Assembly: GCA_947685225.1 (NCBI GenBank)
Contig: CANTUV010000009.1
Span: 6,634,001 to 6,698,000 of the forward strand
Reading direction: 5' to 3'
Length of the DNA stretch: 64,000 bases
From: Garcia nutans
Lineage: Eukaryota; Streptophyta; Magnoliopsida; Malpighiales; Euphorbiaceae
Each line of letters starts with the position of its first letter. Position 1 is the first letter of the stretch. A model generated the notes under the pieces. It had not been told where the DNA came from, did no database searches, and was given only the letters and a program-made list of their open reading frames with translations. Positions 22,793 to 35,233 of the stretch are shown here, in pieces. Position numbers and translations under genes: made by a program.

Positions 22793-24990
22793 TTGATAGA
22801 GCAAGACTGTAGAGAGGTAGTTAGACGTGGCTGGCTTAATCCTGAGGCTATAGATGTGGAAGATAAATTATATCATTGTAGACAAGCTTTAAAAGAATGG
22901 GGGAGTGACTTATCCAACCGGTTTAAAAGAGATATCGATAAGGCCAAGAAGCATATGGATTTACTCAAAATTAGCAGCAGACCTGCAGATGTCTCCAAGT
23001 ATGAAGAAACTAAAAGAGATCTCAACAAGCTTTTGTATCAGTGAGAAGCATACCAGAGGCAAAGAGCTAAGGTGAATTCACTGAAATATTCAGATGCTAA
23101 TATGCGTTTTTTTCATGCCAAAGCATCCAGCAGGCAAACCAGAAATAGGGTGACAGAATTGTATGATTTGGAAGGAAATCTTTGCGTCGAAGAAAGAGAC
23201 ATTTAAAATGTTATGATCCGGTATTTTGAAAAAATCTTCAGTACAAATGCAACAACTTAGCTAGAACCTGGAAGTTTGGGATAGCACAAACTGACTCCCG
23301 AAGATGTGGATTATCTAGACTAGCCTTTTGATCATGATGATGTTAAAACTACAATTTGCAGTATGGATGCCAATAAGTCGCCAGGTCCTTACGGTTTCAA
23401 TGTGAGGTTTTTCCAACAGTTTTGGGATGTTGTGGGGCAAGATGTCACTAGTGTTGTACTTAAAATTCTTGAAGATGGCTTAATTCCTTCAAATATTAAT
23501 GTTACTCATATTACATTAATTCCTAAGACTCGTCAACCTAAATCAATAGGTGATTTGAGATTGATAGACTTATGTAATGTTTACTACAAAAAAATTATAG
23601 CAAAAATGCTAGCAAATCATTTGAAGAATGTCTTGCCTCGTCTCATCTTTGACACTCATAGTGCATTTGTTAAACGAAGGTTGATATCTGATAATTTTCT
23701 AGTAGCTGCTGAGATTATGCATGCAATGAAGCGAAGAACAAGGTGTTGTGAGGGGGTGGGTTACTCTTAAGCTTGATATGAGCAAAGCTTTTGATCGTAT
23801 GGAGTGGGGTTACCTGATGAACATCATGACTACCCTTGGTTTCTCTGCTAAATGGAAGAATTGGATATACCAATTTTTGTGCATAGTCTCTTATTTCATC
23901 ATTAGGGATGGCGTTGAATTAGGACCTACTGTTTCGTAAAGGGGGCTTTGCCAAGGAGACCCTCTTTCCCCTTATTCATTTTGTGCACCGAAGGACTAAC
24001 ATGGCAAATTAAGGAAGAATAACATAGAGGCTTTAATTCAGGGTTGTGAGGTATGTCGAAATGGGCCCTTAATTTCTAATTTACTCTTTGCTGATGATTC
24101 TCTTTTTTTCTTCAAAGCTTCTAAGGTTAACTGCCACACAATTCGAAATATCTTGACAAATTATAAAGCTATGTCTAGGCGGAAGGTGAATTATCAAAAG
24201 TTTTCCATTAATTTTAGTCCAAACGTTGGGCAAGGCTTAAGGAAAGAAATAAAAAACTATCTTCAAGTACAACAAGACTTGGGCCAAGGAAAATATCTTG
24301 GATTACCATCATTTTTTGGCAGAGAAAAAAAGAAACTTTTTTTCTTTTATTAAAGACAAGATCTCGAAAAGAATTTAGAACTGGAGCAACAAGTTTCTAT
24401 CGCAGGCTGGAAGGGAGATTCTTATAAAGTCAATTCTCTAAGCTATCCCCTTTTATGCGATGAGTGTTTTTCTCCTTCCTTCTTCTCTGTGTGATGATAT
24501 TGAAAGATTAATTAACTCTTATTGGTGGGGGTCATATAGAGGAAGAGGAGGTGGTATTAAGTGGAAGGTTTGGAAGAGGATGTGTGTCAGGAAGCTTAAA
24601 GGCAGAATGGGTTTCAGGGAACTCCAACATTTTAATATTGCAATGCTAGCTAAACAAGCATGGCATATGGTTACTAAACCTCAATCCTTAATGGCCAAAG
24701 TTTTTAGAGCCAAGTATTTTCCCAAGTCTCATTTGTTTGATGCTTCTCTTGGTCGCAATGTTAGCTTTGTTTAGAGAAACATTTGGTCCTCAATACCTAT
24801 TATGAGGCAGGGATGTGCATGGAGGATAGGCGATGGGAAATCGATCAAAGTTGGGTCAGATTTTTGGCTTCCAGATCCTAATATCTGTTCCATCACAACT
24901 TCTTCGACTGATGCATATAAGAATCTCACTGTGGCAGATTTAATTATGCCTAGAAGTAGGTCATGGGACGTTACTCTGATCTTCTCTAAG
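22793..24990 (+). pseudogene. LINE reverse transcriptase (L1 ORF2), degenerate
   Basis: In order: AKKHMDLLKISSRPADVSKYE; KYSDANMRFFHAKASSRQTR; SMDANKSPGPYGFNVRFFQQ; LIDLCNVYYKKIIAKMLANH; VKRRLISDNFLVAAEIMHAM; LKLDMSKAFDRMEWGYL with the first catalytic Asp; GDPLSPYSFC; and LLFADDSLFFF near 24084-24116 with the FADD active site intact. These are the successive RT blocks of plant L1 elements. Stops near 23041, 23205 and 23938, and frame changes near 23760 and 24150, break the frame. Confidence 0.85.
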
Positions 24991-25079
24991 CTGAATAGTA
25001 AAGATGTTGAGTTGATTAAAAGCATAATGTTAAGCAACAAGTCCGGTAAAGATTGCCTTTATTGGGTAAATTCAAGATC

Positions 25080-26150
25080 TTGTCATTATGAAGTTAAAAG
25101 TGGTTAATATATTACTAAAAATTTATTTCAATCCTGGCATATGAGTTTTGGGCCATCTGATTTAAATTGGCATCACCTCTGGAAGCTCAGGTTGCCACCA
25201 AGAATTAGAGTTTTTGCTTGGAGATTATTTCAGGGGTGCCTGCCAATGAGAGTCAATCTTGGAGATTATTTCAGGGGTGCCAGCCAATGAGAGTCAATCT
25301 TCATCGTAGAGGTGTGAAGATCTCAACCGATTGCCCACTCTACAACTCTTAAGCAGAAACTGAACAACATGTGTTGTTTGATTGTTATAGAACTCAAGAG
25401 TGCTGGAATAGTAATCAATGGTCTTTCTTATTTGCAGATGGAGTTAACAACATCTCTTCTTGGTTTAACAACCTTTGTCGAATAGGGGATATAAAGAAAA
25501 AAAATCCTTGCTTTGTCTATTTTGTGTCACATCTGGAAAGGAAGGAATAAACTGATATGGGAATGTGTGGTATTTAATATGTAGAAGCTGAGTAGGGAAG
25601 CATCTCAATTTATTATGGACTGGAACACTTTTTATCTTCCCAATGAATCAAACTTGGCAAGCACTCCAATAGCTAAATGGATGAAGCCAGCTGAAGGATC
25701 TCTCAAAGTTAATATTGATGGAGCCATGCTCCCAACAGAGAATAGATTTGGGCTTGCCATGGTGGTTAGAAATCATTTGTGCAAATTAGTGTTAGTTAAA
25801 TCAAGAAGTTTTGCGGGACAACCAGAAACTGCATTAGTGGAGGCTCTTGCTTTGAAGCATGCATGTTTGTGGCTTAAAGTGCAAGAAATGGACTATGTCA
25901 CTATAGAGTCAGACTGTTCTCTGGTTGTCCCTAGGCTTAAGACTGCAATCACTAACATCTCTCCACTTTGAGATATTCTAAAGGAAGTATTAGTCATGCT
26001 TAGTCAGATTCATAGTACGTGTGTTTTTCTTAAGCGTACAGTGAATGTGGTGGCTCATACTCTTGCTGGAGCCTCCTGTTCCCATGTTGATGCTCTCTCT
26101 TGGATAGTTTGTCCTCCTTTTCTTAGTGGTGTAATTCATTTTGATATTCA
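25080..26150 (+). pseudogene. LINE C-terminal zinc finger and RNase H domain, degenerate
   Basis: A zf-RVT-like tract (LPPRIRVFAWRLFQGCLP, then CPLYNS, then EQHVLFDCYRTQECW) precedes an RNase H domain in the open frame 25615-25971. That domain has VNIDGAMLP, ALVEALALKHACLW and TIESDCSLVVPRL, with the D, E and D metal-binding positions kept. The tail at 25996-26110 reads FLKRTVNVVAHTLAGAS. A 41-bp tandem duplication at 25217-25298 shifts the frame within the zinc-finger part. This RNase H is typical of plant L1 ORF2 proteins. Confidence 0.82.
25217..25298. repeat. 41-bp tandem duplication inside the LINE
   Basis: Two adjacent copies (25217-25257 and 25258-25298) that start CTTGGAGATTATTTCAGGGG and differ at one base (T versus A). 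The unit length is not a multiple of three and causes a frameshift. The near identity suggests a recent replication slip or duplication. Confidence 0.92.
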
Positions 26151-26379
26151 GCAATATATATTCATCTATTTTGTCAAAAAAATATATGTACTTACTAATT
26201 TGTCATTATTCAAGATAAGTTTTAATTGGCCTTCGCAAAAAAAAATGTAATTTAACTGAAAAAAATTAGGTAATAATAGAACACCTGACAACTTTCTTTA
26301 TAAATATATAACGAAACCGCGTCGTTTTACATTTGTATAAAAACTAGCTAATCTGAACCCTAAGTTTGCTTTCCCCTCA

Positions 26380-26902
26380 TCTTGTCTCAGTCTGCGCCGC
26401 TCACTAAGCAAAACCCTCCGTCCCTCCCTCTCCTTTCTCTCTCTCTAACCCTCACCATCGCTATCACCAGTACACTTTGTGACTCTCACAGTTATCAACC
26501 ATCCAGTGGATTTCGCGTGAATGGATTCACAGAGGCTTGCGGTTCTCTGCTCTCATCTCCGCCCCTTATCTCCCCATGCTGGTTCCGCTCACGCCTCATT
26601 GTCGCTTTCTAACTGCCTTTCTGTCAAAAAAGATAATCAGCAAAATGATTGTGTTTTCTGTGAGATCATTCGTGGAGAGCAATCGAGTTTTAAGGTAATT
26701 AGCTTTTTTTTTTTTTCATAGTATTGAATTTAGTTTACTTGCATAAAATTTGTAAATTAAATTATTGAAAGTAGAATCAAACTTCACTGATAATTATTGA
26801 AAATTATAATTTTTATTTGCTGTTATTTGAATCTTGAAGCTTTATGAAGAATAAAGATGGTATGTGCCTCTGTATTTTAGATACTAGGCCACTGATTCAT
26901 GG
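26380..26902 (+). pseudogene. HINT3-like HIT-domain gene, 5' fragment with broken exon 2
   Basis: Exon 1 (ATG at 26521, end at 26694) encodes 58 residues: an N-terminal region rich in Leu, Ser and His that could be a targeting peptide, then DCVFCEIIRGEQSSFK, the start of the HIT domain with its CxFC metal-binding motif. A GTAATT donor follows. Exon 2 (26840-26902) starts CTTTATGAAGA and ends in codons for MCLCILDTRPLIHG, typical of HINT/adenylylsulfatase-like proteins. It has about 7 extra bases compared with the family pattern LYEDD-x-C-L, which give a frameshift and a TAA. The later exons with the HxHxH catalytic triad were not found nearby, so this is a truncated pseudogene. In the family the protein hydrolyses adenosine 5'-phosphosulfate or nucleoside phosphoramidates. 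Confidence 0.75.
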
Positions 26903-26948
26903 GTAAGGTAAAAATTAATTATTTTTAGACTAAATCTGTGTGAACTGT

Positions 26949-26972
26949 GTGTGTGTGTGTGTATATATATAT
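26949..26972. repeat. Compound (GT)n(AT)n microsatellite
   Basis: A run of GT dinucleotides followed directly by AT dinucleotides. Confidence 0.9.
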
Positions 26973-28200
26973 AGTTTGCCTTTCTCTCGTTCTATCAGCT
27001 TTAGCTGATTTTTATTCTGAGAGAGTGTTTGGAGAGGGAAAGATAGAGAAAAAATGGCTCTAAAACCAAACCAAATCACCTTTCCATTAACTCACAAGAT
27101 CCCCTCGTGATCTTCTTCATAGAGATCTCCTAATACAGTATTCATGGCTGCCACTCTTGGCTCTACTCATACAAAGTGAGTTTTTTTTTTAATTTCGTTT
27201 TATGAATGAATTATTGGGTTCTTTGTTTCAGTTTTGTTGATGGATGGAAATTTTTATCTATATTTTTTAATTGTATGCTAAAATGAAGTCGATATTGGCA
27301 TGATTATTATTTGCATTTTTATTAATCAAAGATTGATTTTTGTGTGATTATGTTGAGCTAGGCACTTAAAGTTTGATTCTTTATAAGCTTAATATTGGTT
27401 ATTTGTTAATGTGATCTCATTAACTAACTTTGACCTGTTGTTTTTCTGTAAATTTTCTGTATTGTTAAGTGGGTTTTCTTTGTACTTTTGTCTCAAGTTC
27501 GGTTTTTTCTTTAATTGTCTTTTGGACTTAATCTTAACTTTGTGGATTTATAATTATTTGTTTATTTAGTTAATTGAGACAAACAACTATACCAACTCAA
27601 TCCAAAACCCATAACACACAGCCAGTTTAACATTAATACTCTTGCAAAAAATTGATTTTGGATATAAAAAGGGAGAAGAAATCTTATAAACTATTCTAGA
27701 ATTAATTGTTATCTTTTTATGTGATTGTTATAGAACACAACTTTTTTTAAATCTTTGAAGGGTTCAAACATTTTATAATAGACTTGAGATGTCATTCTCA
27801 TAAAAGAAAAGAAAAATAAAAGGCAAAAGATTGTGGCCTCTGGTCAAGAATCTAAGTAAATAGGAGAGTAGAATAAGCTAATGGTTTACTTACAATTATT
27901 ATAAAGAATAGTAGAATAGCTAGCTTGGTGAGACGGGAGCCCAATGTCTTATTGGTGGGCTAACAAATTTGAATTCTCAAATGATAAAGGGTTTGGGTAT
28001 AACATTTTTATGTTTTCTTTATTATTAGGCATATCATTTATTTATTTTTATAGATGATAATTGGAAAAAATATAAACTTTGATTTAATTTAACAATCATT
28101 AACATTGATTGGAGAGTTACTATTCATGAATTATGATGAATTACATTTTTTTTATTCAGGGTTCTAAGAATCCATTTTGATTATAATTTAAATAATCAGT
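26973..28200. other. Unassigned AT-rich stretch with short gene-like phrase
   Basis: No gene was recognised. At 27000-27180 the sequence is less AT-rich and contains ATGGCTCTAAAACC and ATGGCTGCCACTCTTGGC, which look like plant start contexts, but the frames close within about 20 codons. A tRNA-like phrase near 27918-27975 (GCTTGGTGAGACGGGAGCCC, later TTTGAATTCTC) resembles a degenerate SINE head, but weakly. Confidence 0.35.
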
Positions 28201-28739
28201 TTAACAATTTATTTATAATTTTAGGAGGAAAAATTTCAACGTCCATCTCTTCTATATGAAATTCTAGAGCAACTCATGTGCGCAAGTTAAATAATTTGTG
28301 GACTGGAGATCTAAGACAATATGTAAGTTACTAAATTTTATCCAATGTAATTCTTATGTGTTTCTATCGTTGAGTGCTGAAGACTTAAAAAATATATATT
28401 AATGTTGGATTGTGATGTTTACCTCTCAATTGCTTGTATTGTTAGGTATTGTCAATTTGAATGTTTGGAATATAGCTTGTCTGATTTATAGGGATTTTAT
28501 GTAGGTCGATCTAGCAAGCTTCAACTATGTCAGAATGCTGTAGAATTTTTTTTTTAATTTGGTAATTAAAATTAATTTTGTCTTGATAAATGCAATTTAT
28601 ATAAGTTATTGATAACTTTTATCCATTTGCATTTTAATGATATGTATTAGATTTTGTATTAAACTATAAATTTTATATTGTAGAACTATATCTCTGCTAG
28701 GCTTTAAACTTAATCTACACCTATGAATGGAACTGATGG

Positions 28740-29090
28740 TCCTCAATTTGTAGACGTTTCTAAAATTTATGTAGATCAGGTTGTTAGTGTTAAAAAGCAG
28801 TGTGTGCACTGACTTGGTTTTGTTGCTCCCTATCACCAAGGATCAAATTCTACCTTTACTTTGGTCATTTCACAGCTTTCAAACAGAGAGGATGATTTTG
28901 AAAAGGCCATGAAGAGATAAATAGAGTAAATGAGGGAAGAGATCAAACATGAGTGAGGCAAGAGATGGAGGCAAGAGCTCAAAGAATTGTTGAGCACCAT
29001 TTTGATGAATTGCGGCCTACATGATTTATCTTCTAGAATTTCTATAGTTAGTGTGCCTTCTGCAGTTGATCCGTTTTGATATGTGAGATT
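28740..29090 (+). pseudogene. Possible CACTA-associated transposase fragment (plant transposase, Ptta/En/Spm-like)
   Basis: Plus-strand frames give LGFVAPYHQGSNSTF, then a Glu/Lys/Arg-rich tract with DDFEKAMKR, MREEIKHE and ELKELLSTILM. The En/Spm-linked plant transposase family ends in a similar GLG phrase plus charged coiled-coil tail. Several stops are present. It lies 250 bp from a CACTA-type right end, which supports the call, but the similarity is short and the assignment tentative. Confidence 0.35.
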
Positions 29091-29339
29091 AGGTTTTTTA
29101 TTATTTAAATTACTAACATTTTTATTTTTGTATTTTATTTATAGTATGAATACATTTAATATATTTTGATATTTTTACTTTCATATTGACATTTTAATTT
29201 GTATATTTTATTTGCATTATTAATATAAATTGGATTTATATGTAATTTTTAAATATTTGTTTATTTATATATATAGAGTTCTATTAAATCAAATAAAATA
29301 AATAATTTAATAAAATAAAATATTAATATCATTAATATA

Positions 29340-29622
29340 TATAAATTTTGCAACAAAACATCTGTTGCAAATATTTTGACAACCATTGAAATTATGGTTG
29401 AATTTGTCATGACATTTGTAACAGATTTTGCAACGAATACTTTTCAGTTGCAAATTTTGCAGCGGATATCTCTGTTGCGAATCTGTTTATTGTTATTGCA
29501 ATTTATTTAGCGACGCTATTTTTAGTCATCAACTATTTTCATTGCAAATAATATTTTGCAACAGATTTTTTTACTTTTTGCAACGGATTTGTCAGTTGCA
29601 AAACTGAATTTCTTTTGTAGTG
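29340..29622 (-). mobile_element. CACTA-type transposon right end with TTGCAAC subterminal repeats
   Basis: The sequence ends TTTCTTTTGTAGTG at 29622, which on the minus strand reads CACTACAAAAGAAATTCAG, a characteristic plant CACTA terminus. Inside it are many copies of TTGCAAC(G/A)GAT and GTTGCAAA in both orientations within 280 bp. The repeat words are shared with the tract at 9777-10160. Confidence 0.7.
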
Positions 29623-30378
29623 GATTGTTGAAAAACTATAATTTAGGATGTGCTCAAAATTTAAAGGGAATGGATTATAACAATTACCCAAAAAATTATT
29701 TAGAAGTTTTGGAAGTTTCTTACATGCTTTGGTTCACCATTTGTTAAAATTATTGGAAATAAAGTGGATTTGTTTCTAGCTAGATTGACTCCAGTGAATG
29801 TTCTATTTAGTATGTCCTTTTTTTTTTTTAATTTTTAAAATTTTTTTAGTTCCAATCTTCATTTTCAAGTTAGACCAGCTCTAACCCACAATAAAAATAA
29901 CATTTCTTTTCCTCCATTTTAGTTTTATTATCCATTGCATCTATTTGGGCTCCCATATGCTCCCTCCTATGTTTTTTTATTATTTTTATTTAAGTGAGAA
30001 ATATTATTTTAACAAGTTCACCATTTTTTTATTTATTGATAATATCCAATTTATTTAATGTTAAATACTTTTAATATTGATTATGACAAAGCAATATGAT
30101 TTTGTCTAAGAGATGGAGCCCTATAAAAAAAAATAGAAAATTAAGATTAGAATATTTTATGTATTGGATGTGCCAAGTTTTAACAATGTTGATTGTATAA
30201 AATAATATTTAGATAGTAATGTTGGATTTACTATTATTATATATAATGCAATTCTATAAGCTATATTTAATTCATTTCTCATATAAGAATATTATAATAT
30301 TTATTTTGTTTATAAGATGGTGCAATTGAAGGAGCTATTAAGAGAGTACTTATTGATAAGTTTAAATTTATTATTAAA
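29623..30378. other. AT-rich spacer, no gene
   Basis: AT-rich sequence between the CACTA-type end and the copia element. No gene was recognised. Confidence 0.4.
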
Positions 30379-30383
30379 GAAGG

Positions 30384-30626
30384 TGTTATAAATATAAAGA
30401 AGAAAAGATAGGCAGGGAAAGAAAAATATGAGAAATTTTTTTTTTGTGAATTATCTCTCATACACCATCCATAATAAGTATATATAGTAATGTAAGTAGA
30501 CTTTTGATAAGAATAGAAGATTCAACTATTATGAAGTTAATCCTAATCTAAATAGAATAAAGTTGATCATAATCTTGATAAGATAAGATTAATCCAATTA
30601 AGTAGTCATCCACATATTTTCTAATA
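30384..30626 (-). repeat. 3' LTR of the copia element
   Basis: Matches 35958-36175. On the minus strand it starts TATTAGAAAATATG right after the polypurine stretch AAGGAAAAG and ends TTATAACA. Its start is covered by a 57-bp duplication (see 30582-30695), so the exact inner boundary is either 30626 or 30683. Confidence 0.78.
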
Positions 30627-30695
30627 CTTTTCCTTGAGGATAAGATTAATCCAATTAAGTAGTCATCCACATATTTCCTAATACTTTTCCTTGAA
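30582..30695. repeat. 57-bp tandem duplication across the LTR/PPT junction
   Basis: Copies at 30582-30638 and 30639-30695 begin GATAAGATTAATCCAATTAA and differ at two positions. The unit spans the first bases of the 3' LTR and the adjacent polypurine tract, so the junction is present twice. Confidence 0.9.
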
Positions 30696-30809
30696 TGACT
30701 ACTCCTATAAACATATCTCGTTAAAATCTTGCTAAGAAAATTTAGTGGAATAAAAACACAGAGAAAGAAAAAGAGTACAATATTCATAAATAACTTTTCC
30801 TCAAACATA

Positions 30810-32000
30810 CATCCAACTGAGATATTTTAAGTAAACGTATCCCAAAATTGAGTACATGTCTTTTGAAGATTGATGTTGACAGTATCTTTGTGAACAAATC
30901 TACTGGATTGTTACTTGAACAAACTTTGTAAATATTAACTTTTCCTTCCTTTATGAGTGTAAAAGAACTTTAGCGATATATATTTAATCATTGTCATATT
31001 TTATGTAGTCTCCCTTAATTTATGTAATACACAATGCATTATCTTAATGTAATATTATTTGTTTGTCAATTTGTATAGGTAATCCACATACTTCTCTAAT
31101 ATGTTTGATTATGGTTCTCAACTATACACATTTATGACTTACTTACGAATGGCTAATATCTCTCAATAATTTGATGAAGTAGCAGTGATTGTTTGCTTTA
31201 CATATCACCATGAAATAACAGTATTATCGTATGTGAAGACATAACCTGTTTGAGACCGAACTTTATGAGGATCAGAAAGATATCCAACATCAGTATATCC
31301 TACCAATTCAGAATTTATTTCCTTTGAGAAAATCAAACCCATATCAGATATACTACGTAGATAGCGTAGAACATGTTTCACTCCATTCCAATGCCTTCTC
31401 GTTGGTACAGAACTAAATATTGCAAATAAGTTAACTGTAAAAGCAATATCTGGTATTATATTGTTAGCAAGATATAAAAGCACTCCTATTACATTGAGAT
31501 ATAGTACTTTAGGACTAAGAATCTTTTCATTATCTTCTCGTGAGAGAAAATGATCTTCTTTTACATCAAGAGAATGATAAACCATTGGGTGCTTAATGAA
31601 TAAGATTTATCCATATAAAATTATTTCAAGTTTGGTTCTTAATAGACAAGAATTCTATTTGACAGATATTCAACTTGAAATCCAAGAAAAAATTTTAATC
31701 TTCTAAGATCTTTTATTTCAAATTCATTCTTTAAATAGTTTGCAGTAATTAAAATCTTTTTTAAAGTTTCTAATATATTTAAATCAATATAAACTACAAC
31801 TATAATAAATTCTGAATTATCTTCTAGATAAAAATACATGGGCAAATAAAATTATTTTCCTATTGATTTTCTCTAAAGATTCAAATAGGCAATTATACCA
31901 CATTCACCTATATTACTTTAACTTATATTAGGATTTTTGGAACTCGATATAGTATATCTGTTAATATATCATATGTTTCAGGCATCTTGATGCTTCATGC
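30810..32000 (-). pseudogene. Copia pol: RT tail and RNase H, degenerate
   Basis: Minus-strand blocks in order: near 31870-31990, MWYNCLFESL from the RT; 31639-31845, FRIYYSCSLY-type sequence then LKKILITANYLKNEFEIKDL and FFLGFQVEYLSNRILV; 31205-31585, YLNVIGVLLYLANNIIPDIA, RRHWNGVKHVLRYLRSISDM and VGYTDVGYLSDPHKVRSQTG, all typical of copia RNase H; near 30830-30950, NPVDLFTKILSTSIFKRHV, the end of pol. Stops and frameshifts lie between blocks. This supplies the assignment of the element to Ty1/copia. Confidence 0.85.
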
Positions 32001-35000
32001 ATCATGAATCCTTCAATAATTTATATATATATATATGTTATTATCTAATGAACCCTATAAATAAACTTTCACACATCCATCAAATATATATCGAACCTTT
32101 CAGAGGCTGCAAACAAATCAAAAATCTAAAGGTAATAACATCCATGATAGGAGAATGTGTCTCAAGGTCTTTATAAGAATTTTTGTGCCACAAGTATGCC
32201 TTGTATTTTACAATTTTTATTTAACTCATTTCTCTTATGAGGCATATGAGCAAGTTGTCATAATATATGTTGAGCCCTTCAGGGGCTGGCAAATTAACTC
32301 TAAGAGTAACTACATTCATAATAAAGAAAATATGCTCTTTTCATAATCTCATTTAATTCATTTATTTTACATACAATATCCTATGAGTCTGACATTTTTT
32401 GGTGTTTGGACTACTGGTCCAAATATTGTACGTTTAACAAATAAATATAACTCAGCCTAGATTACTTTTCATTTTGGCCAATCACTTTGACATCGATAAT
32501 TTTAAATATTTTTAGGCTCAAGCATATTTTAATAATTTCAGTAGTAACATACGCAAATATATTATCAACAGTAATTTTACCTCTTACTCACATATTTTTA
32601 GGTTTTAATAAGATCTCAAAAATTTTTTATACTGGAACCACTTATGGGGTTACTTTTTTAGAAATATATGATTGTTATTTATGCTGCTTTTAACCTCTTC
32701 AAGAGTGTCATTTTGAAATTATTCATTTCTCGTTCTTTCAAAAATTAATAATTTAAATCAAGGGATCCATCATGCTTCAAGCGTATATTAGATTCATTAG
32801 TTGTCATGCTAATAATATATTCTACAAGGACAATCAATCTAGGATGCATATAGCAGCTGGAATGTATAATTTAGACACCTTCTGAGCATCTGTAAAGACA
32901 TATGGTATCTGATTTATAATATTCTGCAAACGAAATAGTTTTTGAACTTCCAGTTCACATTAATTTGTATGTATCGAGATTAAACAAAGTTGGTATATTT
33001 CAACTAATCTCTTGTGTTTTTAGCCCTTTACTTTTATTTTCCTCCAATGGTAGAAAAATTAACTCACTAAAAATTTTGCTCTAGAAAAATTATCATTAAA
33101 AGTCCATAATATCTAATATAGATAATTAAAACCTACATAAATATTAAGATAATGTTGATAATCCATTTTATTTCTTTGAGATGATGCAATAAGAACATAT
33201 ACACTGCAGTAAGAAATTTTAATATCACAAATTCTAAATAAGATATATTATATCAAATAAACACAAGTTGTAAAGTAAAAAATTTGTGATGTGCTGACAG
33301 CTAAACACAAATTAAATATGCAACATAAACAATAATAAGTATCTAAACATGTATTCAAGCGAATATAAGAAGGTTTGATTTCATAAGTATAAAAATAATA
33401 ATTGATTGTAAAATCTTAATAAATAATGATTTAACTAAACAATATTGAGTATGAGCATATGCAATAAAATGTTCAATAGTAATATAATCATAAAATACAT
33501 TTTAAGTGAACTCATATGCATTATCCGGATAAATTGTCTTAATAATTATCAAAAAATATTGACCTTAAATTTATGCTTTGAGTAAGTACGAGTTGATAAT
33601 AGTTAAACATGTGATCATCGAGTTAAAACATCAATTAAAATCTAAATATCTAAATAGTCCACAAGATTGATGGATAATGCTACAAATATCCCCATATATT
33701 TTTATAGAAATTCAAGAGACTCTAAATGTAATTAAAATGGTGAATATCTCACAACTAATTTACTTTGCATATAAAAAGCATAAAAGTAATCATCAGATAA
33801 AAGAATTTTTTTTATTTTTCAGCGGATGTCCATTTATATTCTCAACAATATGTTGCATTATATTTAAACCTGATAACCAAGATAATCATGTCAAAGTATA
33901 AAAATTTTGGGATTTATGCACTTCTTATGCAGATAGTATAACTCAACCATATTTATTTTTTATAAAGTACAATTTAATTAATAAATTTAAAATTTCTTAA
34001 ATATGAACTTCTTATTCAAATTTATAAAGTTAATATATAAAAATTTAATATCTCTCTCACTTTGTTTCAATAGGATTTCCATTGCAACGTATTCTTTAAA
34101 ATTTAAGAGATTTCTTCAGGATCCACTTGAATACAACGCATTATCAATATATCATTTTACTCAAATTTAAAATGTAAGGTGGATTCTTTTGGAGTCTTCA
34201 ATCATATTTATAGAATCAGATATCATATTAGCATTAATGTTTGCTAATGTTAACTATAGTAAATATTTTTTTTATTATGAAGAATTATAGAAGTTGTGTC
34301 AATATATATTTTTTTAGCACTTTTGATTTCAGAATTTGTAAGGAAAAAATTTATCCATCACCATCCTTTTTATCAAGATCTCGTATATAGTCTTAAAAAA
34401 ATTACTTTAACTTCAGGGAATGACGTTAAGCTAGTTGTACGAATTTTATAATTTTTTATTAAAAACTAAAATTTTTGTTTGGCTACAGGTAAATAAGAAA
34501 ATAATTTAGAATATTTTATGAATTTATGCTCTCAATATTACTACTGCAGGAGCACATTTGAGCCATAAAAAGTTTAATATTCACTAAAAAGACTATAATA
34601 AATTATTAATAATGAGATAATCAGCTTTCAATTTCTCATATAAATAATCAAAAGGAAAATAATTACTTCTAAGCGATTATAAATCAATATTTGATTTACT
34701 TTTTATAATATCTTTATAGTTTACAATATCGAGGTAAATGCAATTATAAGGTATCCATAAAAAATAATTTCTTAAAAAAATATTAAGGGTAATAATTCAA
34801 GTTTTATGATATTTAATATTTAAAATATACCAAATTTAAATAAAAATCATAAATTAGATATATTATAGAGTTATCAAATAAATAAGTACTAAAAATTATA
34901 ATTAGAGTTTAAAATCATAGCTCTAAAATTATAAATAATTGTATAAAATCATAATAAATATCAATTTATTTACCAACTTTACACAATACACAAATATTTA

Positions 35001-35189
35001 CCCGTAATTTTATATTTATTTTATATTTATATATTATATTAAGTTATTAGATATATAACCATAAACACAAAAATAACTATTAAATTTAAATTCCACAAAT
35101 AAAATTCAAATTTTATTTGTTCCTTAACAATATATAAATACATTTAATATACTCAAAATATAAATTTCTTGAATCATATTGCACATATT

Positions 35190-35190
<1 letters not shown>
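32001..35190. other. Internal copia region, unreadable
   Basis: AT-rich sequence between the readable RT tail and the 5' LTR, expected to hold gag, protease and integrase. Only short chance frames are visible, and I could not assign any block with confidence. Confidence 0.5.

Positions 35191-35232
<42 letters not shown>
35191..35232. repeat. (AT)n microsatellite
   Basis: About 20 uninterrupted AT units inside the copia element. Confidence 0.95.

Positions 35233-35233
<1 letters not shown>

Larger units (their letters stand above)
22770..26245 (+). mobile_element. L1-type LINE, 5'-truncated, degenerate
   Basis: The element starts within ORF2, after the endonuclease, at FENAWLIEQDCREVVRRGW, and runs through RT, a zinc-finger linker and a plant-type RNase H. 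It ends in an A-run at 26236-26245. ORF1 and the endonuclease are absent, as expected of 5' truncation during target-primed reverse transcription. Several stops and frame changes interrupt ORF2. I could not find a convincing target-site duplication. Confidence 0.85.

Noticed and set aside
27918..27975. tRNA-like sequence, possible SINE head
   Set aside because: Box A- and box B-like words are weak, no cloverleaf can be drawn, and no tail or target duplication was seen.
9777..29622. One single 19.8-kb CACTA transposon spanning both termini
   Set aside because: Subterminal words and facing ends agree, but the 3-bp flanks (AAC and GAT) differ and no transposase core was found between them, so it is kept only as a hypothesis.
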